64,000 bases of DNA, from the NCBI RefSeq assembly GCF_018873765.1, contig NC_057925.1:59408970-59472969 (forward strand), in the 5' to 3' direction. This document shows, piece by piece, positions 23,676 through 34,511 of the stretch. The notes beneath the pieces are model-generated. The model had not been told where the DNA came from. It saw nothing but the letters and a program-made list of their open reading frames with translations, and did not search any database. Position numbers and translations under genes: made by a program. Positions within the stretch are counted from its first letter, which is position 1. Each line of letters starts with the position of its first letter. Origin of the DNA: Telopea speciosissima. Taxonomy: Eukaryota > Streptophyta > Magnoliopsida > Proteales > Proteaceae.

Positions 23676-26600
23676 TGGTATCAAGAGCCAAGAAAGCTCA
23701 AACGAGCAATCTCTGATTTTTTTTCTCTAAGCCATGATTGGCTGCCATAGCTCCTCCAACAATGGGAGCCCTACTGGCCACGCAAGACTTGCCCAACCCT
23801 CTTCCCTTCTCGTCTTCCATCTCTCCTCCTTCCTTGAATCATGCCCACCACTACATTTCATTGAAGTTAACCTCTAAGAATTTTATTTTCTGGCAAACTC
23901 AGGTTGAGCCATTCTTGGATGGCCAAAATCTGTTTGGACACATTGATGGTTCCACACCATGTCCTGATCGATGATCTGACTGAGGCTGCTGCATGGCGAT
24001 GTCAGGACTCCCTCATTCGAAGTATGCTTGTGTCCTCCTTATTTGAAGAAGTGTTCCTGCTGGTTGTTGGGAAACGGACCAGCAAAGAGATTTGGGACAC
24101 CTTGACAATAGCCTTCTCATCCACATCTGAGAGCCGATTGATGGCCCTTAACATGGCACTCACAGATTTAGAACAAAAATCTGATGAAACTGTTTCTCTG
24201 TTCCTGCAAAGAGCCAAGTCCATTGCCGATGAACTAGCTGCAGCGGGTCACTCTCTGCGCCCAAGTGCTTTCAATCTACATGTCTACCGTGGATTGAAAC
24301 CTGAATTCAAATCCATGGTTTCGTCTTTACTCACAAGGACCGATCCTATTGGTTATGATGACCTTCATGCGATGCTGTTAAGCCATGAATTTTTGCATGG
24401 CACATCCTTGAAAAAGCTGGCCCTAACGGAAGATGCTGCTCCTATACAACCTATAACTGCAAATAATGTCCAGCGATCCAATACCTCCCCCTCCCCTAGC
24501 TCCTCTCCATTGACTCGTGGTGGCCATGGGGGCAGATGGGGGCGTGGAGGGTGCAATGCTGGGTGTGGCCGTGGTCCTCCAAATGGCTATGGCCTTTTTG
24601 GTGTTCGATTTGTAGGCGCACCAACCATTCTACAGACAGATGCTTCTATCATCCACAACCAACCTTTCCTGCTACATCTACATATCCATTTGCAAACCCA
24701 AACCCATCAGCCCATTATTCTTACCCAAACCCGACAGCCTATTACCCTACCCACACCCAACCAAATCCGCCCATATTACCTACACTTCACCCATCAATAG
24801 CACTACCCTGGTACCCTGACACTGGTGCATCCCACCATGTAACTCCAGATCTCTTTGCTTTATCTCAATATGATGACTACAACGGTATGGATCAGTTGCA
24901 TGTGGGTAATGGTAAGGGGTTACAAATATCTCATATTGGTTCTTCTTCAGTTCCTTCCAGTTCATCTCGTGCTTTTTATTTGCATAACATTTTACACGTA
25001 CCTTCCATTTATAAATCTTTATTATCTGTTCAGAAATTCACTCAAGATAATAATGTCTTCTTTGAGTTTCACCCGTCTCACTTTCTTGTGAAGGATCAGG
25101 TAACCAAGGAAACCCTGTTGTCCGGACCGAGTAAGGATGGTCTTTACCAGCTTCACCCATCAGTCTCTCCTTCTGCGCATTAGGCCATTAGAAGTTCTCT
25201 TGTTCTTTGGCACAATCGTCTTGGGCACCCACATCAACTCCTTTTACAGCATATGCTTCGACAAAATAATTTAAGTTTTCATTCTTTTGGTTTAAAATCA
25301 CTTTGTAAGGCTTGCCAACTTGGCAAGGCCAGGCGACTTTCTCTTCCATTATCTAGTAGTAGAAGTATTTATCCTTTAGATTTAATTTTCACAGATGTGT
25401 GGGGACTGTCACCCACCCCGTCAATATCCAACCATCGTTATTATGTGATTTTTGTGGATGATAACACCAAATACCTATGGTTTTATCGATTCACTCACAA
25501 ATCCGAGGTTTTTGAGGTTTTTCCTAAATTCGAAGCTATGGTTGAACGTTTATTTGGGAGAAAAATAAAATCACTACAATCTGACTGGGGGGGGGGGGGG
25601 AGGGAATTTCGGTCTCTACCAACTTATTTTGCTAAGCTTGGAATCATTCATAGACTTTCTGCCCCACATACCCCTGAACAACAGGGTTCCGTTGAGCGTC
25701 GGCATAGACATATTGTTGAAACTGGTCTCACCCTGTTTGCTCATGGGTCTGTGCCTCAAAAGTATTGGCATTCTACTTTCGAAACTGCCGCTTTTCTAAT
25801 CAACAGAATGCCATTTTCTGTCTCACATGGCATCTCTCCATTTCAGTTGGTTTTTCACAAGTCTCCAGACTATGGTTTTTTAAAAGTGTTTGGGTGTTTA
25901 TGTTATCCCTATTTAAGACCATACAATCATTATAAGATGGATTACCGGTCCAATGCTTGTGTCTTCCTTGGTTACAGGCCCTCTCATTTGGGCTACAGAT
26001 GTCTTGACCTTACAACTCACAAAATGGTGATTGCACGCCATGTTCGTTTCGATGAACATTCTTTGCAATTTTCCAGCATGTCCACTGCACCTACCATTCC
26101 ACCCACACCAAGCTCAATAGTTCCTTGGGCTTCATCACCTCTTACTCCACCTAGTGCACCAGTACCATAGCCACATGCACCACCACCATCACCAGTGTCA
26201 CTACCGTCCATGGGTACCCCAACAATGCCTTCTCTCCAGGCCACACCCATGTCAGCCCAACCCATTACGGGTTTTCAGACACCAAGTCCTAGCCCACCCA
26301 TTTCGTCTTCCTCTCCACCATTAAGAACTAGGCCTCAAGCCCATATTTCTAATGTAGTTATTACTGAGCCATCTTCTTTCTCGCAGGCTAATAAGGTGTC
26401 AGAGTGGAGAGCTGCGATGAAAGAGGAATTCAATGCCTTATTAAGGAATGACACATGGTCCCTTGTGCCTCGAACAGCTGCAATGAATCTTATTGGCAAT
26501 AAGTGGGTATATAGAATCAAACGGAAGGCTGATGGATCTTTAGAGCGCTATAAAGCGCGCCTGGTGGCTAAGGGGTTCCACCAACAACATGGTCTGGACT

Positions 26601-27915
26601 ACAGTGAGACGTTTAGCCCTGTTGTAAAGCCGACAACCATCAGATGCATACTATCCATAGTAGTTTCCAATAACTGGCCAATCAGACAGCTGGACGCCTA
26701 GAATGCGTTCCTACATGGTTCCTTGGATGAGGAAGTGTTTATGGCTCAGCCGCAAGGTTTTATTGATCCATCGCACCCAGATTATGTCTGTCGACTCCAT
26801 AGATCACTCTATGGCCTAAAACAAGCACCTCGTGCTTGGTTTCACAGATTATCAGCATTTTTGATTGGTTTGGGTTTCATTGGGTCCAGAACGGACACAT
26901 CTCTCTTCATCCGTCGATCCAATGACCAGGTCTGCTACATACTTATCTATGTTGATGACATAATTGTCACGGGTAGCGATCCGTCAATGATCCATTCTTT
27001 ATTACAGAGGTTATCCAACGAGTTCTCCATCAAAGATCTAGGGGATCTTCATTTCTTTCTTGGCATAGAGGTGAAGCAGCATAGCAATTCAGGGCATTTT
27101 ATTATCGCAGAACAGGGATATCTCGGATTTATTAAACCGCACGGGTATGAGTGACTGCAAGCCCGTGAGGACACCAATGGCTACCACTCTCAAACTCAGT
27201 GACTCAGGGGGTGCACCAATGGCTGACCCAACCAAGTATAGATCGGTTGTAGGTGCACTACAGTATGTTACCTTGACACTACCAGATGTCTCGTTTACGG
27301 TGAATCGTGCTTTTCAGTTCATGCATTCACCAACAGAGGAACATTGGCAGCTTACCAAGAGGATAATTCGTTACTTAAAAAACACACAGTCTGCAAGTCT
27401 TTTAATCGAGAGATCTCCTTCAAAGTCACTACAAGCCTTCACCGATGCAGATTGGGTCGGTGATGGTTCCGACCGGAAGTCGACCGAAGGATTTGCTATT
27501 TTTCTGGGCCCGAACCTTGTCTCTTGGGTCTCTAGGAAGCAGAGAACTGTGGCTCGGTCCTCTACTGAGCCCGAGTACAAGGCGCTCGTAGCTGCGTCTG
27601 CCGAGCTTATTTGGCTAGAATCTCTACTGATGGAACTGGGCCATCTGCTGTCTGGCCCTCCAATTTTGTGGTGTGATAATCTAGGGGCTACTTACCTGTC
27701 GGCTAATCCAGTATTCAACGCGCACATGAAACACGTGGAGGTTGATTTCCACTTTGTTCGTGATCGAGTGGCTAAGAAACAACTCCAGGTGCAGTTCATT
27801 TCATCCCACAATCAACTTGCTGATACATTAACCAAGCCTTTGGCACATTCCAGATTTGAGTCATTAAGGGACAAGCTGAAGATTCGGTTGCCCGATTCTC
27901 CACCTTGAGGGGGTG

Positions 27916-28169
27916 TATTGAGAGAAAGATCCATGCAAGATGATATACTTACCTTTCTCGGCTATTATCACATGTGTCATCACATGTGATATGAATCCGA
28001 ATATTCTTAGTAACCAAATCGGTTGGGCTCTCATTATGGTCACACAGTATCTCTTCCAATATTCTTGTAATCCTCAATATTGTGTTACTATGTTAGATCA
28101 GATTGTATCTTGTGTATATATATCCCCTTTGGGGTAATCAATAAACTAAGGATCCCATTTACACTAATA
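27916..28169 (+). repeat. 3' LTR of the Ale-like Copia element
   Basis: 254 bp, five bases shorter than the 5' LTR because of small indels near the aatcaataaactaag segment. It follows the polypurine tract without a gap and ends at ...acactaata; host sequence (gtaataaacaaataaac) follows. Confidence 0.88.
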
Positions 28170-30335
28170 GTAATAAACAAATAAACAAGAACAGATATTC
28201 CTTTTTCACCATTTCTCCATTCACACACCTACCAGAGCTACAACCCTAAAGTAAAATAACCCTACAATGAAAGGTAGAGAATTCGAAGAAGAAGTTGAAA
28301 AGAGAGATCAAAGATGGCATCCAAAGCAATTACAAGTCTTGTGTGTGAAAGAGCAGAAACCAAATGGCCTGTTTGAGATGTTGCAGTTGATGGCATACCA
28401 GACAAATAAATAACAAATTGGTTAAAAGGTATAAAACAGAACAAGGACTTAAATCAAGATCATTAATCTAGGAAGAGAGCTTTTTCAAAATACAAATAGG
28501 AATTGGTTTAACCAAGAACCTCTACTGACAAAAGCATTTTATGACTCACTCTTGTTGTTTTAAGTAAGCTGAATGATTAAAACATGATCAAGCAAAAGGG
28601 AACCACTTCTCAAAGGTTGCAGTTTCTGTGCCTCTGAAAATTTAGGGTCTAATTCAGATATCATAATTAAAAGAGAAAAGAGAATACTTTTTCCATAAAA
28701 ATCCCCCATCCGCCCAAAAAAAAAAAAAAACACTAAAATTGAAGCAACAAACCTACTTACTTCCCATTCAATGGCAATTACAGAAATCAAGAAAAAAGAA
28801 AATGCAGAAGTTAAATATGCAGAAAAAAGATTACTAGCTCCTGTCATCAATTTAATTGATGAAACTACAAAAACAATTATGATCTCAGTGCAAAAAAAAA
28901 AGAAAAAAAAGGAAGAGAAGTTCCTGTGCCAACACAAAAACCAATAGACCCTTTTATATTTTCAAATTTCAACTGAAATGAAACTCAAATTGAAGAAAAT
29001 ACAACAATCTTAAAAAGAAGATACTTAAAATGTCCCACCAATAAAGCTATTTGACAAAAATTGGAAAACACTGTGAAAGTAGGCGATTGGTCTTTTGACT
29101 TCCAGGCGTCAAACTCATCCAAACTAGTGGAGAGTCTGGAGATCAAACATGCATGAAGCAAATATTTCTTCCGAATCGACCCCAAGAAAAATAGATTTTA
29201 TTCTTATTCTCAAAGTAATATCAAACAAAATTTGTAACTATGAAACCTACCTAGCTAGTACCTAGTTGATGGCTCATGTAACTAATAATATCAACACTTC
29301 TTGCATTGGTTACAGGTTGAGATGCTTGGGTTTCACTTTCCATACCATTTCTCACAGTGAGAAAAGTTTCCTCTAGTCTTTCCCCCAACCTCTCTTTGGA
29401 TATGCATACCAGCTTCCTTCTTTACGACAGATTGTTCGTGGGTGCACTCTCATTCTGACGTCAGGACGGAAACTTTTGAAATATTTATGATTTTTTAATT
29501 TTGTTTCTTAAATTTATCAGCAAAACAATCACAAAATGTGAAAACCAATCTTCTTTTCTTGGCTTCCAAACAGCCTTATTTTTGCTGCTGAGATTATTAT
29601 CACTTGGAGTATTACTCCCAAATCCCCACCCATTGGTCCCACAATTGGGCTTTCGGGTTTATCAAGAATTTTCACCATATTCCCAGCTAGCTATTTTACC
29701 TCATACAATCTCCGACGACTTCTTTCCACATATTTCTTCCGAATCAACCCCGTGATTCCCGTGATCTTTTAAGGTGATTGACTGATGGATCAGGATCGTG
29801 TCTCCAGGAACCCATCCAAGCATCCAGGGTGCTGTCAAAGAGCATCCAGTGGTTGGTTGAGCTGTGCCACACACATCTCGCTACACCTCTAGGGATGTGT
29901 GTGGGACAATCCAACGGGGCTGGCAGCATCTGGGCGTGCTGGACTCCATGGAAACGAACTAAATTCTTGATTGATGAGTCTCTTTTATCCAGGAACTTCA
30001 CTTTTTTCTTGGTGGTGAGGGTCACCAATTAAACTTTTCTTCGGCTCGATCTCTTCCTTTGCTCTTTTTTTTCCAGGAACTATACTTCTGCTGCTGAGAT
30101 CATCAGATTAAAGTTTAGTTGAAATTGGGCATACAATGTGAGAGGGAGTTGTCCCTATATCTCACAAAAGATGCTTTTAATTATTTCAGTTTGTGTGTCC
30201 CTACTCAGTACTGCGTAATTATTTCACTTTGTTGTTTTTCTCCGGCGAATGGCTTTTGTTTATCTCTTTCTTGTTTTTTGTAATTTTTATTTAACAAAAT
30301 TGCCATTTCATTGCCTCCATTGTGACCACTCATTT
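28170..30335. other. Intergenic between the Copia element and NLR1
   Basis: AT-rich DNA with A and T runs (28719-28734, 28893-28915). No coding domain is recognisable. A GC-richer stretch at 29790-29960 (ccatccaagcatccagggtg ... gggctggcagcatctgggcg) has local inverted repeats but no identifiable ends. Nothing further is supported. Confidence 0.5.
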
Positions 30336-30343
30336 TATAAATA
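30336..30343 (+). promoter_or_regulatory. TATA box candidate of NLR1
   Basis: TATAAATA occurs 141 bp upstream of the NLR1 ATG (30477). The homologous stretch before NLR2 reads tctacaaattccc (about 42024-42036), so the box is absent there although the following ttgtgagctctat is shared by both copies. Function is inferred from position. Confidence 0.45.
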
Positions 30344-31289
30344 TCCAGTTGTGAGCTCTATCTACTATCTCTTCTTATATACAATTTCCACTCCTCCGTC
30401 TCCTACTATTTTCTTACTTCCTGCCGTTGTTGCAATTAAGTCCGGGAGTTCTTTGCCCTTTCTAACCAAGAAAAGGATGGCGGACGCAATTCTTTTTAAT
30501 CTTGCAAGCAAAATCATAGAGGTCTTGGGCACTCTCCTTGTCCAAGAGATCGGACTAGCATCAGGAGCAAAAAAGGAACTGAGTAAGCTCAAAGACTCTT
30601 TATCCACAATCAATGCCATATTATTGGACGCAGACACGAAGGGTGCCACGAGTCATAGGGTCAAAAATTGGTTGGGAAGGCTTAAAGATGTAGTTTATGA
30701 TGCTGAAGATTTGGTGGATGAATTGGCAACAGAAGCCTTGCGACAGAAAATGGAGCTTCCAAACAACATGGTAGCAAAACAGGTACGCAGATACTTTTCA
30801 AGTTCAAATCCACTTGTGCTTAGTTCGAGAATGGGTCATAAAATAAAGGATATTAAGGAGAGGTTAGATCATATCAGAATGGATGTTGTGTTTGCTGGAT
30901 TTCAATTTACAAATCAATGGGTGGATGGGGGAGACATCAATGATGATGATAGGAGGTCTGGTACCGACCCTTCTGTAATTGAATCTGAGGTCTTGGGTAG
31001 AGATAAGGAAAAAGATGATGTAGTAAACTTGTTAACTTCTTCATCATCATCATCATCAGGTGGCAGTATTAATGAAGTACTGATGAAAGTGATGGTGATT
31101 CCCATAATTGGGATTGGGGGTTTAGGGAAGACAACATTTGCTCAGTATGTTTATACCGATCAAAGAGTGAAGACTCATTTTGAGTTGAGAATGTGGGTGT
31201 CTGTCTCATTTGAATTTGATGTTGACCATCTTGCTAAGAAAATTTTAGAATCCCTACCTAATGATGATAACTCTGGTGGTTTACCGGTC

Positions 31290-31406
31290 GGGGAAATTGA
31301 TTCAAAGTCAAAACTCATAGAAAAAACCGGGGAAATTGATGCAAAGTCAAAAGTCATAGAAAAACCAGGGGAAATTGATGCAAAGACAAAACTCGTGCAA
31401 AAATTA
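31290..31406 (+). repeat. Three tandem 39-bp repeats inside NB-ARC of NLR1
   Basis: Three in-frame units start ggggaaattgat at 31290, 31329 and 31368. They encode GEIDSKSKLIEKT, GEIDAKSKVIEKP and GEIDAKTKLVQKL. They lie between RNBS-A and kinase-2, where other NLRs have a single spacer of about this unit's length. NLR2 has none of the three in this form and a shorter spacer. Unit-to-unit differences are few, so the expansion is recent. Confidence 0.9.
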
Positions 31407-33758
31407 TCTGGAAAGCGATACTTGCTTGTCCTAGATGATGTCTGGAACGAAAATAATCCTGGTAAATGGGAGAGTTTAAGAGAACTGTTAGTAGGAGGGG
31501 CATGGGGAAGTATGATCTTGGTAACCACCCGTAGTGAAAAGGTTGCATCAATCATGCAACCGAGTAAATCATTATTTTACCATTTGCAAGGGTTAAATGA
31601 TAATGTTTGTGAATCATTATTCAATGAGCGGGCATTTGGGAAAGAAAACAACGAAGCAGCAGCAAACAATCATCCTAAGCTAGTGAAGATTGGGAAGGAT
31701 ATAGTGAAAAAGTGTGGAGGAGTGCCTTTGGCTGCAAAGGCACTCGGAAGTTTGTTGTGCCATACAAGAGACGAAAAGGAATGGCTGGATGTCCTAGAGA
31801 CAGAAATTTGGAAGCTATGTGAACGCGAAAGCGAACCCGAACGAAAAATCCTACCTGCTCTAAGGATAAGCTACGACCATTTGCCATCCCATTTGAAGCA
31901 ATGCTTTGCCTATTGCTCTATTTTCCCAGAAGATCATCAAATAGATGTTGATGATTTGATCCATCAATGGATGGCACATGGGTTCATCCAACCACCACCA
32001 CCAACTAGAGGAGGAGGAGGAAGTCACTCTACATTAGAAGACATTGGGAATAGGTATTTCACGGAATTGCTATGGAGATCATTCTTCCAAGAGCTAAGAT
32101 AAGAAGAATATGATTTTGGCATGAAAAAGCGGGTATGCAAAATGCATGACCTGGTGCATAATCTTGCACGATGGGTCGCAGGGTCGGAGGTAGAAGATTA
32201 CTACTACAACTCAGGAAATAGTAGTAGTAATAGTTGTAGTAATCACATTATATCTCATCAGGGGGGAGTCAGGCGACACATGGTGTTTCATTTTGACAAG
32301 GATGAGACGTTAAATCATGAAACTCTGATACCCTTTGACAAGCCCCAAAAGTTACGGACACTTTACTTGCATCATCATGATGATCAATATTATCATTATG
32401 GTAAGTTGGAAATTAGTGCTGGATTCGTCTCACCTTTGCAAGGCTTGCGAGTGTTACAGTTGAGATGCTTAGGAATGAGGAAAGTGCCGAATTGCATAGG
32501 TTACCAGCTGCAACAATTAAGGTACCTTGACCTCTCCGAGAATCCTTTCAGAGCACTTCCTAATTCTATTTGTAGGTCATATAATCTGCAAGCATTAAGA
32601 CTTGGGGGTTGTCGTTGCTTTAGAAAGTGGCCCAGGGATGTGACAAAATTGGTTAGCCTTAGACATCTTGAGTTGCGGAAGTGTGAAAGGATACAATACA
32701 TGCCACGTGGGTTGCGGCAGTTGTCTTCTCTTCAGACTTTGGAATATTTCGTTGTCGTGGCGGCGGGGGAAAGGAAAAAGGCTGCTGCTGCTGGGATTGG
32801 GGAGTTGCATGGCCTAAACCACGAGCTTCGAGGAAAACTAGTCATCCGAAGGCTTGGAGAGGTGAGAGATGCCATAGATGCCGAGGAAGCAAACTTGAAC
32901 GACAAGTCGGAGCTTCAATCTTTGGAATTGAATTGGGAAAGCCATAGTGGAAGGGGAAGATGTCTAGAAGACGAAAAACGACGGATTCGAGTGTTGGAGA
33001 ATCTCCAGCCGCACCCAAATCTTAAGGAGTTGGTAATTAAATATTACGTAGGCATCGAGATGCCACTTTGGACGCTCTCTTCTTCCCTGCTCCCACATCT
33101 AACGGAACTTAAGCTCTGGCGTTGTTATAATCTTAAATGTTTGCCACTAATTGGCGAATTCCCTTGCCTTAAGAATCTCCAATTAGATAGTTTGAAATCC
33201 GTGGAGTCAATATGCAATAAAGTGGTGGAGATGATGGGAAACAATAATGGAGGAGGAGAAGGAAAACCATTGGTACTATTTCCATCGCTAGAAAAACTTG
33301 ATCTAATAAATATGCCAAATCTGGAGAGATGGACAATCTCAGTAGAAGCGGCAACGATGACGGGATTAACTGAGGAAGAGGAGAAGCACGAAGGAGAAGA
33401 AGAATCGGTAGCAGCAGCGGCAGAAGAAGAAGAAGCACAAAATAATAATTTGCATTTGCTATCTTCGAGTTTTCCTCGTCTCACCCACTTGACTTTCAGC
33501 TTTTGCAATAAGCTGACAACAGTGCCAATTCTTTCGGTGGGAGGAATAAACCATCTAACCTCTCTTCAAACATTGAGAATCGATGGTCCTGAAAATATAT
33601 TGGCGTCTCTGCTTGATTGCCCTGCTCCAGCAACACTAGAAAGGCTAAACATCAGTGACTGTCCTAATCTGGTGAGATTTTCAGACTGCTTCATTGAGCA
33701 TCTCAAGTCACTTTCTGAGCTTAGAGTTTCAGGTTGTGAGAAGTTGACATCTTTACCG

Positions 33759-34430
33759 GAAGGGATTCGACACCTTATTAAATTGAAACTGCTACGAATT
33801 ATCGACTGTTCAGCCTTGACAACATTACCGGTGGGTTTGGGAATTCTTTCATCACTTGAAAAGCTTGAGATTTGGGGTTGCTCTAATTTATCGTCTCTGC
33901 CAGAAGGGATTCAGCACCTGACTGCACTTAAAAAGCTGGAAATTCAGACATGTCCAGGTCTAAAGACGTTACCGGAGGGCTTGGGAAGTCTTTCATCACT
34001 TGAAGAGCTTGGGATTCAGGATTGCTCTAATTTATCGTCTCTGCCAGAAGGAATTCAGCACCTGACTGCACTTAAAAAGCTGGAAATTGAGATATGTCCA
34101 GGTCTGAAGACGTTACCGGAGGGCTTGGGAAGTCTCTCATCGCTTGAAAAGCTTACGATTTGGGGTTGCTCTAATTTATCGTCTCTACGAGAAGGGATTC
34201 AGCACCTCACTGCACTAAATACTCTGAAAATTATAAGCTGTCCAGGTCTGAAGACGTTACCGGAGGGCTTGGGAAGTCTCTCATCCCTTGAAGAGCTCTG
34301 GATTGACGATTGCTCTAATTTATCGTCTCTGCCCGAAGGAATTCAACACTTGACTGCACTTAAAATGCTCTTGATTGAGGATTGCTCTAATTTATCATCT
34401 TTGCCAATAGGGATTCAGCAACTCGAATCT
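33759..34430 (+). repeat. 144-bp tandem repeat units in the LRR of NLR1
   Basis: The word gaagg(g/a)attc(a/g) recurs at 33759, 33903, 34047, 34191 and 34335, exactly 144 bp apart. Each unit encodes two leucine-rich repeats of 24 residues (SLPEGIQHLTALKKLEI... and TLPEGLGSLSSLEEL...). The middle units are almost identical. NLR2 has only three such starts (45193, 45337, 45481), so NLR1 has gained, or NLR2 lost, two double-LRR units by unequal exchange. Confidence 0.9.
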
Positions 34431-34511
34431 CGTGGTGTACTTGGGATTTCAAATTGTCCTAAACTGTCTTGGAGGCATTTCCTAAGGTCTCTTCCAAAAA
34501 GATTATCGTAG

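Larger units (their letters stand above)
23417..28169 (+). mobile_element. Copia retrotransposon, Ale/RE1-like, broken
   Basis: A nearly complete element of about 4.75 kb in the 3' flank of NIT4, same strand. LTRs at 23417-23675 and 27916-28169; tRNA-Met primer site tggtatcaagagcc at 23676; polypurine tract ttgagggggtg just before the 3' LTR. Parts in Copia order: gag with a UBN2-like region (about 23.7-24.5 kb), a CCHC zinc knuckle (near 24.6 kb), protease with DTGA (near 24.8 kb), integrase (about 25.2-26.0 kb), reverse transcriptase with YVDDIIVTG (about 26.4-27.1 kb) and RNase H (about 27.4-27.8 kb). The compact size, short LTRs and protease/integrase wording resemble the Ale/RE1 lineage. 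The coding region is broken about half a dozen times, so it is a fossil. The LTRs differ at roughly 3-4 percent of sites, so insertion was recent, on the order of one to a few million years. No clear 5-bp target duplication is seen. Confidence 0.93.
30477..34511 (+). pseudogene. NLR1: CC-NB-ARC-LRR receptor split by one in-frame stop
   Basis: RGA-type coiled-coil NLR immune receptor, intronless. The ATG at 30477 (MADAILFNLASKI) is chosen because NLR2 and the family start there; the frame stays open 76 codons further up but those residues are hydrophobic and unconserved. Residues 1-170 are the Rx-type coiled coil with an EDVID-like YDAEDLVDE (72-80). NB-ARC follows: P-loop GIGGLGKTT (about 213-221), kinase-2 LLVLDDVWNE (about 315-324), RNBS-B GSMILVTTR, GLPL CGGVPLAAKALGSLL, and RNBS-D CFAYCSIFPED. 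A TAA at 32100-32102 (codon 542) ends the first frame; the same frame then continues through MHD (32142-32150) and about 20 leucine-rich repeats to 34511. Compared with NLR2 the stop arises from one extra codon. As written, the gene gives a 541-residue CC-NB-ARC protein lacking MHD and LRR. Odd features: three 13-residue repeats inside NB-ARC and extra 48-residue LRR units. It may be expressed as a truncated NLR; that is open. Confidence 0.9.

Noticed and set aside
29744-30032. Overlapping open frames on both strands near the NLR1 promoter
   Set aside because: Neither frame shows a family motif, and the pattern is explained by a short GC-rich stretch without stops.
30249-30476. Use of the upstream ATG at 30249, giving NLR1 a 76-residue hydrophobic extension
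   Set aside because: NLR2 and the family start at MA(D/E)AI; the extension is not present before NLR2, and a TATA-like box lies inside it.
32095-32125. A small intron in NLR1 that would remove the in-frame stop
   Set aside because: There is no GT donor and AG acceptor pair around the stop that would keep the frame, and the homologous NLR2 region is continuous exon.
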